DNA of 64,000 nucleotides from Myxococcales bacterium SG8_38 (GTDB taxonomy: Bacteria; Myxococcota_A; Polyangia; Polyangiales; Houyiibacteriaceae). The DNA lies in assembly GCA_001303415.1 (NCBI GenBank), contig LJTN01000018.1, forward strand, positions 1 through 64,000, written 5' to 3'. Numbering within the stretch: the first letter of the stretch is position 1; every line of letters begins with the position of its first letter. The translations under genes were made by a program, and so were the position numbers. The notes beneath the pieces are model-generated. The model made no database searches. It saw nothing but the letters and a program-made list of their open reading frames with translations, and had not been told where the DNA came from. Below, in pieces: positions 42,203 to 51,536 of this stretch.

Positions 42203-42772
42203 CTAGGACACCTGGACCGGGAACATCATCGGCGCACGCACCTGAACCATGCGCTGCGCATCGGTCAGTGTCCCGACGATTCGCAACGCGAAGGCAAAGG
42301 CCGTGCCGGGCCCGCGGCTCGTGATCAGGTTGCGATCGGCCACGACCGAATGCTCACTGTACTGACCCCACGTTTCGACCATCGATTTGACGCTCGGATG
42401 GCTGGTGAGCTGTCGATCGCGAAAGACGCCGTGGGCGGGAAACGCGATCGGGGCGGCGCAAATCGCTGCCACCCATCGCCCGGCCTGCTCTTGCTCGCGC
42501 AGGAGCTCCCCAACCTTGGGGGATTGCGCTAGACGTTTCGCGCCCTCCGCTCCTCCAGGCAGCACGATGATGTCGAACGTGCCTTCCACCTGATCGAGCG
42601 CCACGTCGGGCGTGATGACCACCCCGCGGCTGCAACGGACCGGGCCCGCACCATCCACACCGGCCACGGTCACGTCGATCTGACCGCGTCGCAGCACATC
42701 GATGCTGATCACGGCCTCCATTTCCTCGCTACCCTGCGCGAGAAGAACCAACGCCGTCGGGTTTTCCGTCAC
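42203..42772 (-). CDS. DJ-1/PfpI-family protein
   Basis: A 189-residue DJ-1-like protein. It has the nucleophile elbow AAICAAP with the reactive Cys and a Glu-rich ALVLLAQGSEEMEAVIS N-terminus as in DJ-1/YajL. These proteins act against glyoxals or as redox chaperones. The GTG start at 42772 overlaps the upstream phosphatase-like gene's stop by 4 bp (GTGA), so it is the third gene of the flavoprotein operon. It is convergent with the GNAT gene. The annotated start restores the usual MTEN-type N-terminus. Confidence 0.9.
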   Translation of the reverse strand: MTENPTALVLLAQGSEEMEAVISIDVLRRGQIDVTVAGVDGAGPVRCSRGVVITPDVALDQVEGTFDIIVLPGGAEGAKRLAQSPKVGELLREQEQAGRWVAAICAAPIAFPAHGVFRDRQLTSHPSVKSMVETWGQYSEHSVVADRNLITSRGPGTAFAFALRIVGTLTDAQRMVQVRAPMMFPVQVS

Positions 42773-43389
42773 GGAAGCCCCTCGCAATTCCGGGATTTGT
42801 CTCGCTTGCAGATCTCGGAGATTCGCTTGCGGAGCGCATTTTCGAGCTTCGTCAGGCCGAGGCCCTTGGCCATGCTGATCGCAGCGGTTGCGCTCATGCG
42901 ATCGACGACGAACGCCTTCAGGCCCAACAACGCAGCGACGCGCTGTCCGGTGCTGCAATGTACCACCGCTGGCAGCGCGTCCGGGGCCTCGAGCGCCTTC
43001 GCCAGCGCACGGGCATTGTCTTCGGTCAACCCTGCGGCCCCAGCCACCGGGATGGAGACGAACGTCATCCCCATCCGCTCGACTGCGGCTTGCTCGCCCT
43101 CGTCACCACGCTCGCTCTCGGGGCGCAGGTTGATGACCGTTCGATAGCCGGCCTCCTGGATCGCTTTGAGCTGCGCGCGGCTCGGCTGCCCTCCGACGAG
43201 AAGGCCGCTCTGGGTGACCTTCGCGTTCGGGATCGGGACTAGGGGTGGCGTCGTGTCGATCTGCTGCGGTGCGGCGGGTTTCTCGGTCGAGCCCTCCGCC
43301 ATGGCGCGGGGCGGAGCGGTGAGCAGGCCGACGATCGTCGTCGAAACGAGAATGATGAACGATGAGCGATGCAACATGAAGGGCCTCAT
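42769..43389 (-). CDS. Secreted DUF442/BLH-type dual-specificity phosphatase-like protein
   Basis: A 206-residue extracytoplasmic protein with a signal peptide (FIILVSTTIVGLLTAPPRAMA) and a beta-lactamase-hydrolase-like phosphatase domain. LLVGGQPSRAQLKAIQEAGY and TVINLRPESE start the domain, and VVHCSTGQR carries the C-x4-R catalytic loop. It could be a phosphatase, a rhodanese-like or a sulfur-related enzyme; the group is poorly defined. ATG 43389 lies 5 bp after the flavoprotein gene. An internal ATG (43377) would also give a signal peptide. Confidence 0.8.
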   Translation of the reverse strand: MRPFMLHRSSFIILVSTTIVGLLTAPPRAMAEGSTEKPAAPQQIDTTPPLVPIPNAKVTQSGLLVGGQPSRAQLKAIQEAGYRTVINLRPESERGDEGEQAAVERMGMTFVSIPVAGAAGLTEDNARALAKALEAPDALPAVVHCSTGQRVAALLGLKAFVVDRMSATAAISMAKGLGLTKLENALRKRISEICKRDKSRNCEGLP

Positions 43390-43394
43390 CCAAT

Positions 43395-45020
43395 TTACCT
43401 CACACCTTTGCCGCTGAGGATTGCTCGCGCGGCAACCCGACCCGAGTATACGCATCCCCCGAGGAACGTTCCTTCGAGCGCCCGCAAGCCATGCATTCCG
43501 CCCCCTCCGAAGCCGCATGCCTCACCGACGGCGAACAAGTTGGGTATGGGGTTGCCCTGCTTGTCGAGGACTTTCGCGTCGAGATCCACCTGTATGCCCC
43601 CGAGGCTCTTGCGGGTGAGAATCTGGGTGCGAATGGCGATTAGCGGCATCGCGCTCGCGTCCATGATGGGCGCCATGTTGCAGGTTCGAAGCCGGTCTCC
43701 GATGTATTGGCGAACGTGCGCGATGCGGCGAAGCTGATCGTCGTTCTGCAGGTTCCGACCGCGCGCGATGTTCTCGTCATACTCCGAGATCTCACGTTCG
43801 AGGAGCTTGGGGTCGACGTCCCGGGTGCCCGTCAGCGCGTTCATCTTGTCGGCCAGCTCGGCAACGCCGCGTCCGGTCACGAAGTCCGGGCAGTGGTCGA
43901 TGAACTCCTGCACCTGCTCTCCGTTGCCCTTGAGTAACCGGATGATGAAAGCGAGCAGTTTCTTTTCGCGAACTGCCGGGTTGAATTCGGCCCCCGACAC
44001 GGAGAACTCCTTGTTCGCGATTTTTCGATTCATCACTTGCCACGAGTACTTCTTCTGCTCTCGGCAAATCTCGTCGATGAGCAACAGGGTGTCGTAGCTT
44101 CCGACGAGCGGCGGGTTGACGAACCGGCGTCCCTGGTAGTTGACCCAGAGCGCGGACTTTCCCGGTACCAAGCTGAGACCGTAGTTGGGGAAGGGAGGCG
44201 CCCAGTGCCGCACGCCGGCCGCGTAGTTCCACATCTTTTCGAGATGCGTGACGTTGGCGCCAAGCGCTGCGGCGCGATCCAGCAGGTGTCCGTCCGCCTC
44301 CGGGATCGAGCCGTTGAGCATGGGCTCCGGGGGCTCGCCCCAACGGTCCCTAGGCCAGATGGCCCGCACCTTGTCGTGACTTCCGGCGATTCCGCCGGCT
44401 GCGATGACCACGGCGTCTCCGTGTGCCTCGAATGCGCCGTCCGTGCTCGTGCCACGACAGCCCACGATGCCGCCCGCTTCTCGAATGAGCTCGTCGACGC
44501 GATGGCCGAAATGCAACTGCAGGCGCCCGGCCTTTTCGTGCTCCTCCAGGCGCGGGCTGAGCGCGGTGATGATGCCCTCGCCCGTGCCCCACACGATGTG
44601 GAAGCGAGGTACCGAGTTCCCGGGCACGAAGTACCCACGCTCAGTCCAGTTGACGGCGCGGAAGAAGCTCACGTCGCGATCGACGAGCCAACCACGGACT
44701 TCCTCGGTGCAGCGGTTCACGTACGCTTCGGCCCAGCGATAGGGCCAGACATCCTCGGGATCGAGCTCGCCATAACGAACCCAGTCGCGCATCGCGAGGT
44801 CTACCGAATCCTTGATTCGGCTCTTTCGCTGCTCGGGCGAATCGACGAAGAACATTCCGCCGAACGACCAAAGGGCGAGACCCCCGAAACGATCGCGGGT
44901 GGCCGCGTCGAGCATGACGACGCGTTTGCCCGCATCGAGCAGCTCGAGCGCGGTCACCATTCCCGCGAGCCCGCCGCCAATGACGACGACCTCGCCATGG
45001 TAGTTGCTTTTGTCGGCCAT
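43395..45020 (-). CDS. FAD-binding dehydrogenase (KSTD/fumarate reductase-like)
   Basis: A 541-residue flavoprotein of the succinate dehydrogenase/3-ketosteroid-delta-1-dehydrogenase superfamily. VVVIGGGLAGMVTALELLDA binds the FAD ADP moiety, and GGGGMHGLRALEGTFLGGCV is the C-terminal flavin-binding segment. SLGGIQVDLDAKVLDKQG precedes it. Closest by type are the annotated FAD-binding dehydrogenases that remain uncharacterised; a steroid or fumarate-like substrate would need proof. ATG 45020 gives the family N-terminus MADKSNYHGEVVV. It heads a three-gene operon and is divergent from an SDR. Confidence 0.88.
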   Translation of the reverse strand: MADKSNYHGEVVVIGGGLAGMVTALELLDAGKRVVMLDAATRDRFGGLALWSFGGMFFVDSPEQRKSRIKDSVDLAMRDWVRYGELDPEDVWPYRWAEAYVNRCTEEVRGWLVDRDVSFFRAVNWTERGYFVPGNSVPRFHIVWGTGEGIITALSPRLEEHEKAGRLQLHFGHRVDELIREAGGIVGCRGTSTDGAFEAHGDAVVIAAGGIAGSHDKVRAIWPRDRWGEPPEPMLNGSIPEADGHLLDRAAALGANVTHLEKMWNYAAGVRHWAPPFPNYGLSLVPGKSALWVNYQGRRFVNPPLVGSYDTLLLIDEICREQKKYSWQVMNRKIANKEFSVSGAEFNPAVREKKLLAFIIRLLKGNGEQVQEFIDHCPDFVTGRGVAELADKMNALTGTRDVDPKLLEREISEYDENIARGRNLQNDDQLRRIAHVRQYIGDRLRTCNMAPIMDASAMPLIAIRTQILTRKSLGGIQVDLDAKVLDKQGNPIPNLFAVGEACGFGGGGMHGLRALEGTFLGGCVYSGRVAARAILSGKGVR

Positions 45021-45108
45021 GGGGATGACGAGCATACCAGATTACGCGCCCATGGCATCACGCGGCGACGCACCCTGCACGCCTCCCGTTGGCGGGCTAG
45101 AGTACCGG

Positions 45109-46038
45109 ATGCGTCAAGATTGGAGTCTCGATCGAATTCCCGACTTGTCCGGTCGCGTCATGGTCGTCACCGGCGCGAACAGTGGCATCGGCTACGAAGC
45201 GGCTCGTGCGTTGGCGCGACATGGCGCCGAGGTGGTGTTGGCATGCCGGAGCGGCGAAAAGGCCGAGGCCGCGGCGGGCCGAATACGCGCCGAAAGCCCG
45301 TCGGCGAGCCTCGAGATCGTCCCACTCGACCTCGCCGACCTCGCCTCCATTCGCGCATTCGCCGACACCCTGCGCGCGCGGAAGTCGCGGCTCGACGCGC
45401 TGATCAACAATGCCGGCGTGATGGCGTTGCCCAGGCGCACCACCAGGGACGGCTTCGAGATGCAGCTCGGAACGAACCATCTCGGTCACTTCGCGCTGAC
45501 CGGACGACTGCTTGAGCTGCTCTTGGCAACTCCGCGTTCGCGCGTCGTCAACGTGAGCAGCATGGCGCACACGTTCGGAACGATTCGCTTCCACGACCTG
45601 CAGTGGGAGCGGCGATACAGCAAATGGGGCGCCTACGGGCAGAGCAAGCTCGCGAACCTCCTCTTCACGCACGAGCTCGACAAGCGGCTCAAAGAGACGG
45701 GTAGCGACACGATCAGCGTGGCCTGTCATCCCGGATGGGCGGCAACCAACCTGCAAGAGGTGGGGCCCAAGATGGCTGGCTCGAAGCTCATGGAGACGCT
45801 GAGCGCGTGGGGCAATGCCATGCTGGCGCAGGATGCCGCGGCCGGCGCGCTTCCCACTGTATTTGCCACGGTCGAGCCGCTGAAGGGCAACGAGTACGTT
45901 GGGCCGACCCGCATGATGGGCTGGCACGGTCCGCCCGAGATCGTGCAACCCCTGCCCAAGGCCCGTGATCCCGAGACCGCCGAGCGATTGTGGGAGGTAT
46001 CCGAAGACCTCACCGGCGTGCACTACGCTTTCGATTGA
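45109..46038 (+). CDS. Short-chain dehydrogenase/reductase (RDH/WWOX-like)
   Basis: A 309-residue SDR with TGANSGIGYE near residue 22, NNAGVM, VSSMAH and the catalytic YGQSK. NADP preference is suggested by ACRSGEK after the second strand. It resembles retinol-dehydrogenase-type SDRs, as does the gene at 3314. ATG 45109 was chosen since the usual N-terminus (RIPDLSGRV) starts ten residues later. It is 88 bp from the divergent KSTD-like gene, and is followed by a second SDR and a hydrolase on the same strand. The substrate is not known. Confidence 0.87.
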   Translation: MRQDWSLDRIPDLSGRVMVVTGANSGIGYEAARALARHGAEVVLACRSGEKAEAAAGRIRAESPSASLEIVPLDLADLASIRAFADTLRARKSRLDALINNAGVMALPRRTTRDGFEMQLGTNHLGHFALTGRLLELLLATPRSRVVNVSSMAHTFGTIRFHDLQWERRYSKWGAYGQSKLANLLFTHELDKRLKETGSDTISVACHPGWAATNLQEVGPKMAGSKLMETLSAWGNAMLAQDAAAGALPTVFATVEPLKGNEYVGPTRMMGWHGPPEIVQPLPKARDPETAERLWEVSEDLTGVHYAFD

Positions 46039-46093
46039 AGCGTGGGGCTTGCGCGCAGAACCGGGGCTTGTACGGTCCCGGTTGGAGGGGCGA

Positions 46094-46927
46094 ATGCGCG
46101 AGCTACGAGGGAAGGTCGCAGTGGTCACGGGGGCCGGTCATGGCATCGGCAGGGAAACGGCATTGGCCTTGGCGGCGCGCGGATGTCGGCTTGCGATTTG
46201 CGACATCAACGAGGAGACGCTCGAGGCCGTACGTGACGAGCTTTCGGCTGGCGGCGCGACGGTTACCGGGCATCGCGTCGACGTGTCGGACCCAGAGCAG
46301 ATGGCGTCATTTGCATCCGAGGTCATCGACGCCCATGGCGAAGCGCACATCTTGGTCAACAACGCCGGCGTCACCGTCTTTGCATCGTTCGAGGAGCACA
46401 GCCTCGAGGATCTGGAATGGATACTCGGTGTGAACCTCTGGGGCGTGCTCTACGGATGCAAGTTTTTCCTGCCCCATCTCAAGGCCGCGGGAGAGGGGCA
46501 CATCGTCAATCTGTCGAGCGTATTTGGAATCATCGCCCCACCGCTTCAAACGAGCTACGTGGCCACGAAGTTCGCCGTGCGTGGCTTCAGTGAATCGCTG
46601 CGTGCGGAGCTTGCCGAGCACCACATCGGCGTCACGTCGGTTCATCCTGGTGCGATACAGACGAACATCGTCCGCGATGCACGGTTGGTGACCGACACCC
46701 ACGCAGCGCTCCGCAACACGACCCAGCGGCTATTCGATCGACTGGGCACCACACCGGAGGTCGTGGCGGCCCGGGTCGTCAAGGCGATCGAGCAAAACTC
46801 TCCGCGGGTCTTGATCACCCGAGAAGCACACGTGGCCGATGCGTTGAAGCGGCTCATGCCTGCGACGACCGACGGCATCGTCGCACGGGTCTTCAAGCGC
46901 ATCGGCCCTCCTCAGCGTTCGCGGTGA
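46094..46927 (+). CDS. Short-chain dehydrogenase/reductase
   Basis: A 277-residue classical SDR with TGAGHGIGRE near the start, a VDVSDPEQ loop with Asp, NNAGVTV, NLSSVFG and the catalytic YVATK. A strong GGAGGGG lies seven bases before ATG 46094. The stop overlaps the GTG of the hydrolase gene, so the two are coupled. SDRs of this type oxidise or reduce lipid, steroid or small ketone substrates; the sequence does not single one out. A C-terminal extension (residues 225-277) is Arg/Lys-rich. Confidence 0.88.
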   Translation: MRELRGKVAVVTGAGHGIGRETALALAARGCRLAICDINEETLEAVRDELSAGGATVTGHRVDVSDPEQMASFASEVIDAHGEAHILVNNAGVTVFASFEEHSLEDLEWILGVNLWGVLYGCKFFLPHLKAAGEGHIVNLSSVFGIIAPPLQTSYVATKFAVRGFSESLRAELAEHHIGVTSVHPGAIQTNIVRDARLVTDTHAALRNTTQRLFDRLGTTPEVVAARVVKAIEQNSPRVLITREAHVADALKRLMPATTDGIVARVFKRIGPPQRSR

Positions 46928-47814
46928 CCGACGTTCGGCGAGAGGTTTTCGGGGACTTTTCGGTCCTTCACCGGCCGGCATCGGGCGGGGACGGCGTGAC
47001 GGTGCACTTCGCCCACGCCACGGGATTCAATGCCGAAACCTATCGAGCCTTGTTGGCTTCGCTCGATCCCTCGCTCGACGTGTTTGCCATGGACGCCCGT
47101 GGTCACGGCATGTCGACCGCCGCTGGCGATCCCGAGAAGCTGCGATCCTGGGCTCCTTATCGTCGGGATCTGGAGCGGTTCGTGGAGACGCTCCGGCGAC
47201 CGGCCGTCCTCGCGGGCCATTCGATGGGCGGGACGGTGAGCCTCGAGCTCGCGGCGGCCCGTCCCGATTTGGTCGCCGGCTTGGTGCTCATCGATCCCGT
47301 CATCCTGCCGCCCCGGCAGATCCCGCTCTACTTCTTGGCCAGGCTCCTCGGCTTGAGTCTACGATTGGTGCCGATTGCGCAGGCCGCGGCGCGGCGCCGG
47401 ATGGAATTTCCTTCCAAGGAAGCGGCGGTCGAAAACTATGTCGGCAAGGGCGCGTTCAAGACTTGGCCTCGCGAGTGGATCGAGGCTTACATCGATGGTG
47501 GCGCCATCGCCACGGGCCGAGGGACGGTGCGGCTGCGATGTGACCGCGCCTGGGAGAGCAAAACTTTCGCAACGGCGACAGTCAACCCCTATGGGGCCAT
47601 CAGGAAGCTTCGATGCCCGGTCACGTTGATCGCACGCGCGGATGATGGTCCACCGTTTACCGAGGCGGCGAGAGAGGCGTTCATGAAGATGCGGCCCGAT
47701 ACTCGGTTGCTCATCCTCGAAGACGCTTCGCACTTCATGCCAATGGAGCACCCCGAGGTCGCGCGCGCCGAAATCGAGCGCATGGCCGGAGCGGCTCGCT
47801 CAGAGCTCGGATAG
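46924..47814 (+). CDS. Alpha/beta hydrolase
   Basis: A 296-residue hydrolase with the oxyanion motif HATGFNAETYR, MDARGHGMS and nucleophile elbow GHSMGG. The Asp (RADDGPP) and His (DASHFMPMEH) complete the triad. It resembles epoxide- or lactone-hydrolase and haloperoxidase-like branches; none can be fixed. GTG 46924 overlaps the upstream stop. Its last codons overlap those of the convergent nadE gene by 15 bp. Coupling to an SDR suggests consecutive steps on one metabolite. Confidence 0.87.
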   Translation: MTDVRREVFGDFSVLHRPASGGDGVTVHFAHATGFNAETYRALLASLDPSLDVFAMDARGHGMSTAAGDPEKLRSWAPYRRDLERFVETLRRPAVLAGHSMGGTVSLELAAARPDLVAGLVLIDPVILPPRQIPLYFLARLLGLSLRLVPIAQAAARRRMEFPSKEAAVENYVGKGAFKTWPREWIEAYIDGGAIATGRGTVRLRCDRAWESKTFATATVNPYGAIRKLRCPVTLIARADDGPPFTEAAREAFMKMRPDTRLLILEDASHFMPMEHPEVARAEIERMAGAARSELG

Positions 47815-49755
47815 CTCCTGCTCGAATCCACCGGAAAGAATTGGAAAGCGGCACCAGGTCTTTGGGTCTAGGTTCTTGTCATCGACGTGGAACGACGGCG
47901 CGTACCGCTCCCGTTTCCACTGATTGCGGGACCAAAGGCGGAAGAACCGCGCGACCCACTCCTTCAGCGTATCCGTATCGTGCTCCGGGAAGTCGTTGCC
48001 CAGGATTTCGAGGCAATCTTCGGGGGGAAGCTTGTCTCCGATCGCCAAGCGCTCGATGACGTCGAGGACGGGGTAGGGCATCAGATCGTCTTCATCGGTT
48101 TGCTCTTGGTCGCGCGGACGAAGCTCGGCGGTCGGCGTCTGGGTGTTCACCTCGTGGAGCGCCGGGATCGGGTGCATCGCGGTCGGCCCGGTCGTCTCGA
48201 GCCAGCGCAGCCAGTGGCGGAGAAACGCCTTGTCGATGCCAGCGATGGGGCTGAGGCCGCCGCAGGTATCGCCGTCCATCGTCGCGTAGCCGACTGCAGC
48301 TTCCGAGCGGTTGCTGGTGGAAAGCAGGAGCGCGCCTCGAATGTTGGCGAGCATCCATACGCTCGGGCCGCGAGCCCTGGCTTGTATGTTCTGCAACGTG
48401 ATGTCGTCGCGTTCCCACGTGAGGGGCCTACCGATGGCGTCCGAGATCAAGGCTTCATATGCCTCCACGATGTGTTGCACGTCGAGCACGTAAAACGTGG
48501 CGCCCAAGGCTTTGGCCACGGCCGTGGCGGCGCTCCGCGTCACCTCGCTGCTGTTCTCGGGCGGCTGATACGCGCACCACAGCAGCTCCCGCACCCAGTC
48601 CCTCGGGTTCGGCTGCGCCTCGAGGCCGACTTTCTCCGCGAACCGTTCGCCGCCCAGCTCCCCGATGGCCCTCTCGATCATCAACGCAACCAGGCATGCC
48701 GCCGCCGCCGAATCGACGCCACCGCTGATGCTGAGCACGAATCCCCGGGACCGGCTCTTTCGCTGGTAGTCGAACAGCGCGAGCGTGATCGCGCGCATGA
48801 ATTCCTCTTCCTTGTGGCGCTTGCTGGTTTCCCATTCGGGCACCGTGGGTTGGGAACGCTTCATGACAGCGCGCGGCAGCTCGAAGCTCACGTTGATGCA
48901 CTTGGTTCCGGGGTCGGTGCGGTCCGCCATGAAGCTCGTGGTTCGCACTTGCTCGGTTTGCGAGGCTTCGATGTCCACGACGGCCGCGGTGAGCACGAAG
49001 TCATCGAAGGTCAGCCGCGGCGACTGGGCCAGCATTCTTCCGTTTTGGGCGATGAAGCACCCTCCATCGTAGATGACGCGTCCCGCTTCGTTTCCGAGCA
49101 GGTTGGCATAGAGATAGGTGACTGCCATCGAGCGCGATCCTTCCAGAACCAGTCGTTCCCGAACGGCATGCTTTCCAAATGCGAAATGACTTGCGCTCGG
49201 ATTGACGATGATGTCCATCGCGTATCCGTCTAGCGCACCCCTGCGCTGCGCTACCCAAGCGTCTTCGCAGATCTCGAATCCCACACGCACCCCGGAGAAG
49301 TCGAAAAAGACGTCGCCGAAAGGATAGCTCTGTCCATCGTGCTCGAGGTGCACCACTTGATTATTCGGCCAAGGTTTGAACCAGCGCGGCTCGTAGTGAA
49401 GGCCTTCTCCTGCGAGGTGCTCCTTGGCGGCAAACCCGGCGATCCGGCCGTCGGCCACGACACACGCCGTGTTGTACAAACCGCCGCGGCGCCGTACGGG
49501 CATTCCAATGCTGACGGCCATGCGCTTGGTCTGCGGCAAGAGCGCCATCAACATCGCCCACGCGCGTCTCGAAACGTCCGGGCCGAGAAACGCGTCCTCA
49601 CATCCGTAGCCGGTGACGCAGAGCTCCGGAAGCACGAGCAGCCCGACGCCCTCGTCTCGCGCTTGCTCGAGCACGCTTTCGATGCGCCGTTGATTGCCGT
49701 CCCAATCGAGCGGGGTCTGGTTCAACGACGCGGTCGCGACCTTGATCGGGAGCAT
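47800..49755 (-). CDS. nadE: Glutamine-dependent NAD+ synthetase NadE
   Basis: A 651-residue two-domain enzyme that amidates nicotinic acid adenine dinucleotide to NAD+. The N-terminal nitrilase-type glutaminase supplies ammonia: LPELCVTGYGCED holds its Glu, KEHLAGEGLHYE its Lys, and GFEICEDAW its nucleophile Cys. The C-terminal synthetase has SISGGVDSAAAACLVALM as its P-loop-like ATP motif, and STSNRSEAAVGYATMDGDT. Length matches the bacterial glutamine-dependent form. ATG 49755 is clear. It is a monocistronic-looking housekeeping gene. Confidence 0.96.
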   Translation of the reverse strand: MLPIKVATASLNQTPLDWDGNQRRIESVLEQARDEGVGLLVLPELCVTGYGCEDAFLGPDVSRRAWAMLMALLPQTKRMAVSIGMPVRRRGGLYNTACVVADGRIAGFAAKEHLAGEGLHYEPRWFKPWPNNQVVHLEHDGQSYPFGDVFFDFSGVRVGFEICEDAWVAQRRGALDGYAMDIIVNPSASHFAFGKHAVRERLVLEGSRSMAVTYLYANLLGNEAGRVIYDGGCFIAQNGRMLAQSPRLTFDDFVLTAAVVDIEASQTEQVRTTSFMADRTDPGTKCINVSFELPRAVMKRSQPTVPEWETSKRHKEEEFMRAITLALFDYQRKSRSRGFVLSISGGVDSAAAACLVALMIERAIGELGGERFAEKVGLEAQPNPRDWVRELLWCAYQPPENSSEVTRSAATAVAKALGATFYVLDVQHIVEAYEALISDAIGRPLTWERDDITLQNIQARARGPSVWMLANIRGALLLSTSNRSEAAVGYATMDGDTCGGLSPIAGIDKAFLRHWLRWLETTGPTAMHPIPALHEVNTQTPTAELRPRDQEQTDEDDLMPYPVLDVIERLAIGDKLPPEDCLEILGNDFPEHDTDTLKEWVARFFRLWSRNQWKRERYAPSFHVDDKNLDPKTWCRFPILSGGFEQELSEL

Positions 49756-49800
49756 GTGCCGGTTCTAGCACTGCTGGGTGCCGGACCGCGCTTTCGGCGA

Positions 49801-49829
49801 TTGACTGCCGAGGAGGGCGAGCGTATGAT
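49801..49829 (+). promoter_or_regulatory. Sigma-70-type promoter of the AidB-like gene
   Basis: TTGACT (49801-49806) and TATGAT (49824-49829) are separated by exactly 17 bp, the best promoter match found in the window. It lies 42 bp upstream of the ATG at 49871. Confidence 0.65.
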
Positions 49830-49870
49830 GATTTCTACGTTTGTCATTTTCTGCCAAGTTGAGTAATGTC

Positions 49871-51535
49871 ATGGCATTCCATCAAGCGCCTCCAACTCTT
49901 GGAAATCAGTACGATTCTGACTCTCTGCTGAGGGAGTACCTGCAGCGAGCCTTGCCACCGGAGCTGCTCCAGCGTTTCGAGCCCGAGTATCGGGAGCTTG
50001 GCGAGCGCAGCGGCGGAGAGCTCTACCGCCTTTCTCTTGCGGATTTGCCGAACGAGCCGGTGCACACCACGTGGGATCCTTGGGGGAACCGGATCGATCA
50101 CGTCGAGGTGACCGAGGTCTGGAAGCGCGCACAGGTCATCTGCGCGGAGCACGGCTTGGTCGCGGCGGGCTACGATTCGGAGCTCGGGCCTTACGCGCGC
50201 ATTCATCAGCACATTCTCAATTACGTCGTGCAGGCATCGCTCGACACGTACAACTGTCCGCTGGCGATGACCGATGGCGCGGTACGCACGCTGCTCGACT
50301 CGGGCAATCAGCAATTGATCGACCATGCCCTCCCACGGTTGCTCTCGCGTGACCCAGCCAAGATGTGGACCTCGGGACAATGGATGACCGAGCGCATCGG
50401 CGGGTCCGACGTTGCGCAGACCGAGACGGTCGCTCGGCGACAAGGCGACACGTGGCGTCTGTATGGCACCAAGTGGTTCACGTCGGCCACGACCGCCGAC
50501 ATGGCGCTCACCCTCGCCAGGCCCGAAGGCAATCCTCCCGGCGGGCGCGGGCTGGCCATGTTCTATCTCGAGCTGCGCGACGAGCAAGGCCGTTTGCAGA
50601 ACCTGCACATCAATCGGCTCAAGGACAAGTTCGGAACGCGCAAGCTCCCGACCGCGGAGCTCACACTGGATGGTGTCGCTGCCATCCCGGTCGCAGGCCT
50701 CGAAAATGGTGTCCGCAACATCACCCCGATGCTCAACATCACGCGCACGTGGAATGCCGTTGGCGCGATTCTCGGCATGCGGCGTGCGGTTGCGCTCACC
50801 CGAGACTACGCGGGCAAACGGGAGGCGTTCGGCGCGACGCTCATCGACAAGCCGCTGCACGTCGACACCATGGCGGACATGATCGCCGAGACGCAGGGCG
50901 CCTTCTTGCTGGCGTTCCGAGTCGTCGATCTCCTCGGCCGCATCGAGTCCGACGAAGCCACCCCGGCGGAGCAGCTGGTGAGCCGCTTGCTGACTCCCAT
51001 CGGCAAGCTGACGACCGGAAAGCAAGCGGTGGGCGTCGCATCGGAGGCGCTCGAGTCGTTTGGAGGCGCCGGCTATGTCAACGACACCGGTCTTTCGCGG
51101 CTTCTTGCGGATGCACAGGTGCTTCCGATTTGGGAGGGAACCACCAACGTGTTGTCCCTCGATGCCTTGCGAGCGCTCAAGCAGGACGGGGTATGGGAGG
51201 CATTCGCCGGCGAGATCCACGGCCGGATCGAAGCTGCTACCGATCCGCGCTTGCAATCAGCGGTCGAGCGCGTGAGGTCGGCGATCGAGCACGCAGGCCG
51301 ATGGCTCGGAGAAACCTCAGAGGAGCGCACCATGCTCGAAGCAGGCGCACGGCGCTTTGCGATGACCTTGGGGCGAGCCACCGAGCTGGCGCTGCTAGCC
51401 GACCACGCGCAATGGTGCCTGAATCACGGCAAGGGCGAGCGCGCCCTTGCCGCTGCACGCAGGTTTTCGACGAGCCGCATCGACCTCATCGAGGACGAAG
51501 ACTTCACTGCCGGTAGCCGGCTGCTGGTCGACTGA
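49871..51535 (+). CDS. AidB-like acyl-CoA dehydrogenase family protein
   Basis: A 554-residue member of the AidB/isovaleryl-CoA dehydrogenase-like branch. WMTERIGGSDVAQTETVARR is the diagnostic FAD region, and the catalytic-position Glu lies in IWEGTTNVLS. A long C-terminal helical domain (about residues 430-554) is characteristic of AidB. E. coli AidB takes part in the response to alkylating agents and has weak dehydrogenase activity; other members are true enzymes. ATG 49871 was preferred to an earlier TTG because of the promoter. It converges on the cytochrome peroxidase gene with 1 bp between stops. Confidence 0.87.
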   Translation: MAFHQAPPTLGNQYDSDSLLREYLQRALPPELLQRFEPEYRELGERSGGELYRLSLADLPNEPVHTTWDPWGNRIDHVEVTEVWKRAQVICAEHGLVAAGYDSELGPYARIHQHILNYVVQASLDTYNCPLAMTDGAVRTLLDSGNQQLIDHALPRLLSRDPAKMWTSGQWMTERIGGSDVAQTETVARRQGDTWRLYGTKWFTSATTADMALTLARPEGNPPGGRGLAMFYLELRDEQGRLQNLHINRLKDKFGTRKLPTAELTLDGVAAIPVAGLENGVRNITPMLNITRTWNAVGAILGMRRAVALTRDYAGKREAFGATLIDKPLHVDTMADMIAETQGAFLLAFRVVDLLGRIESDEATPAEQLVSRLLTPIGKLTTGKQAVGVASEALESFGGAGYVNDTGLSRLLADAQVLPIWEGTTNVLSLDALRALKQDGVWEAFAGEIHGRIEAATDPRLQSAVERVRSAIEHAGRWLGETSEERTMLEAGARRFAMTLGRATELALLADHAQWCLNHGKGERALAAARRFSTSRIDLIEDEDFTAGSRLLVD

Positions 51536-51536
51536 G

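Noticed and set aside
47887..49233. 448-codon plus-strand frame
   Set aside because: Antisense shadow of nadE; no motif and no promoter.
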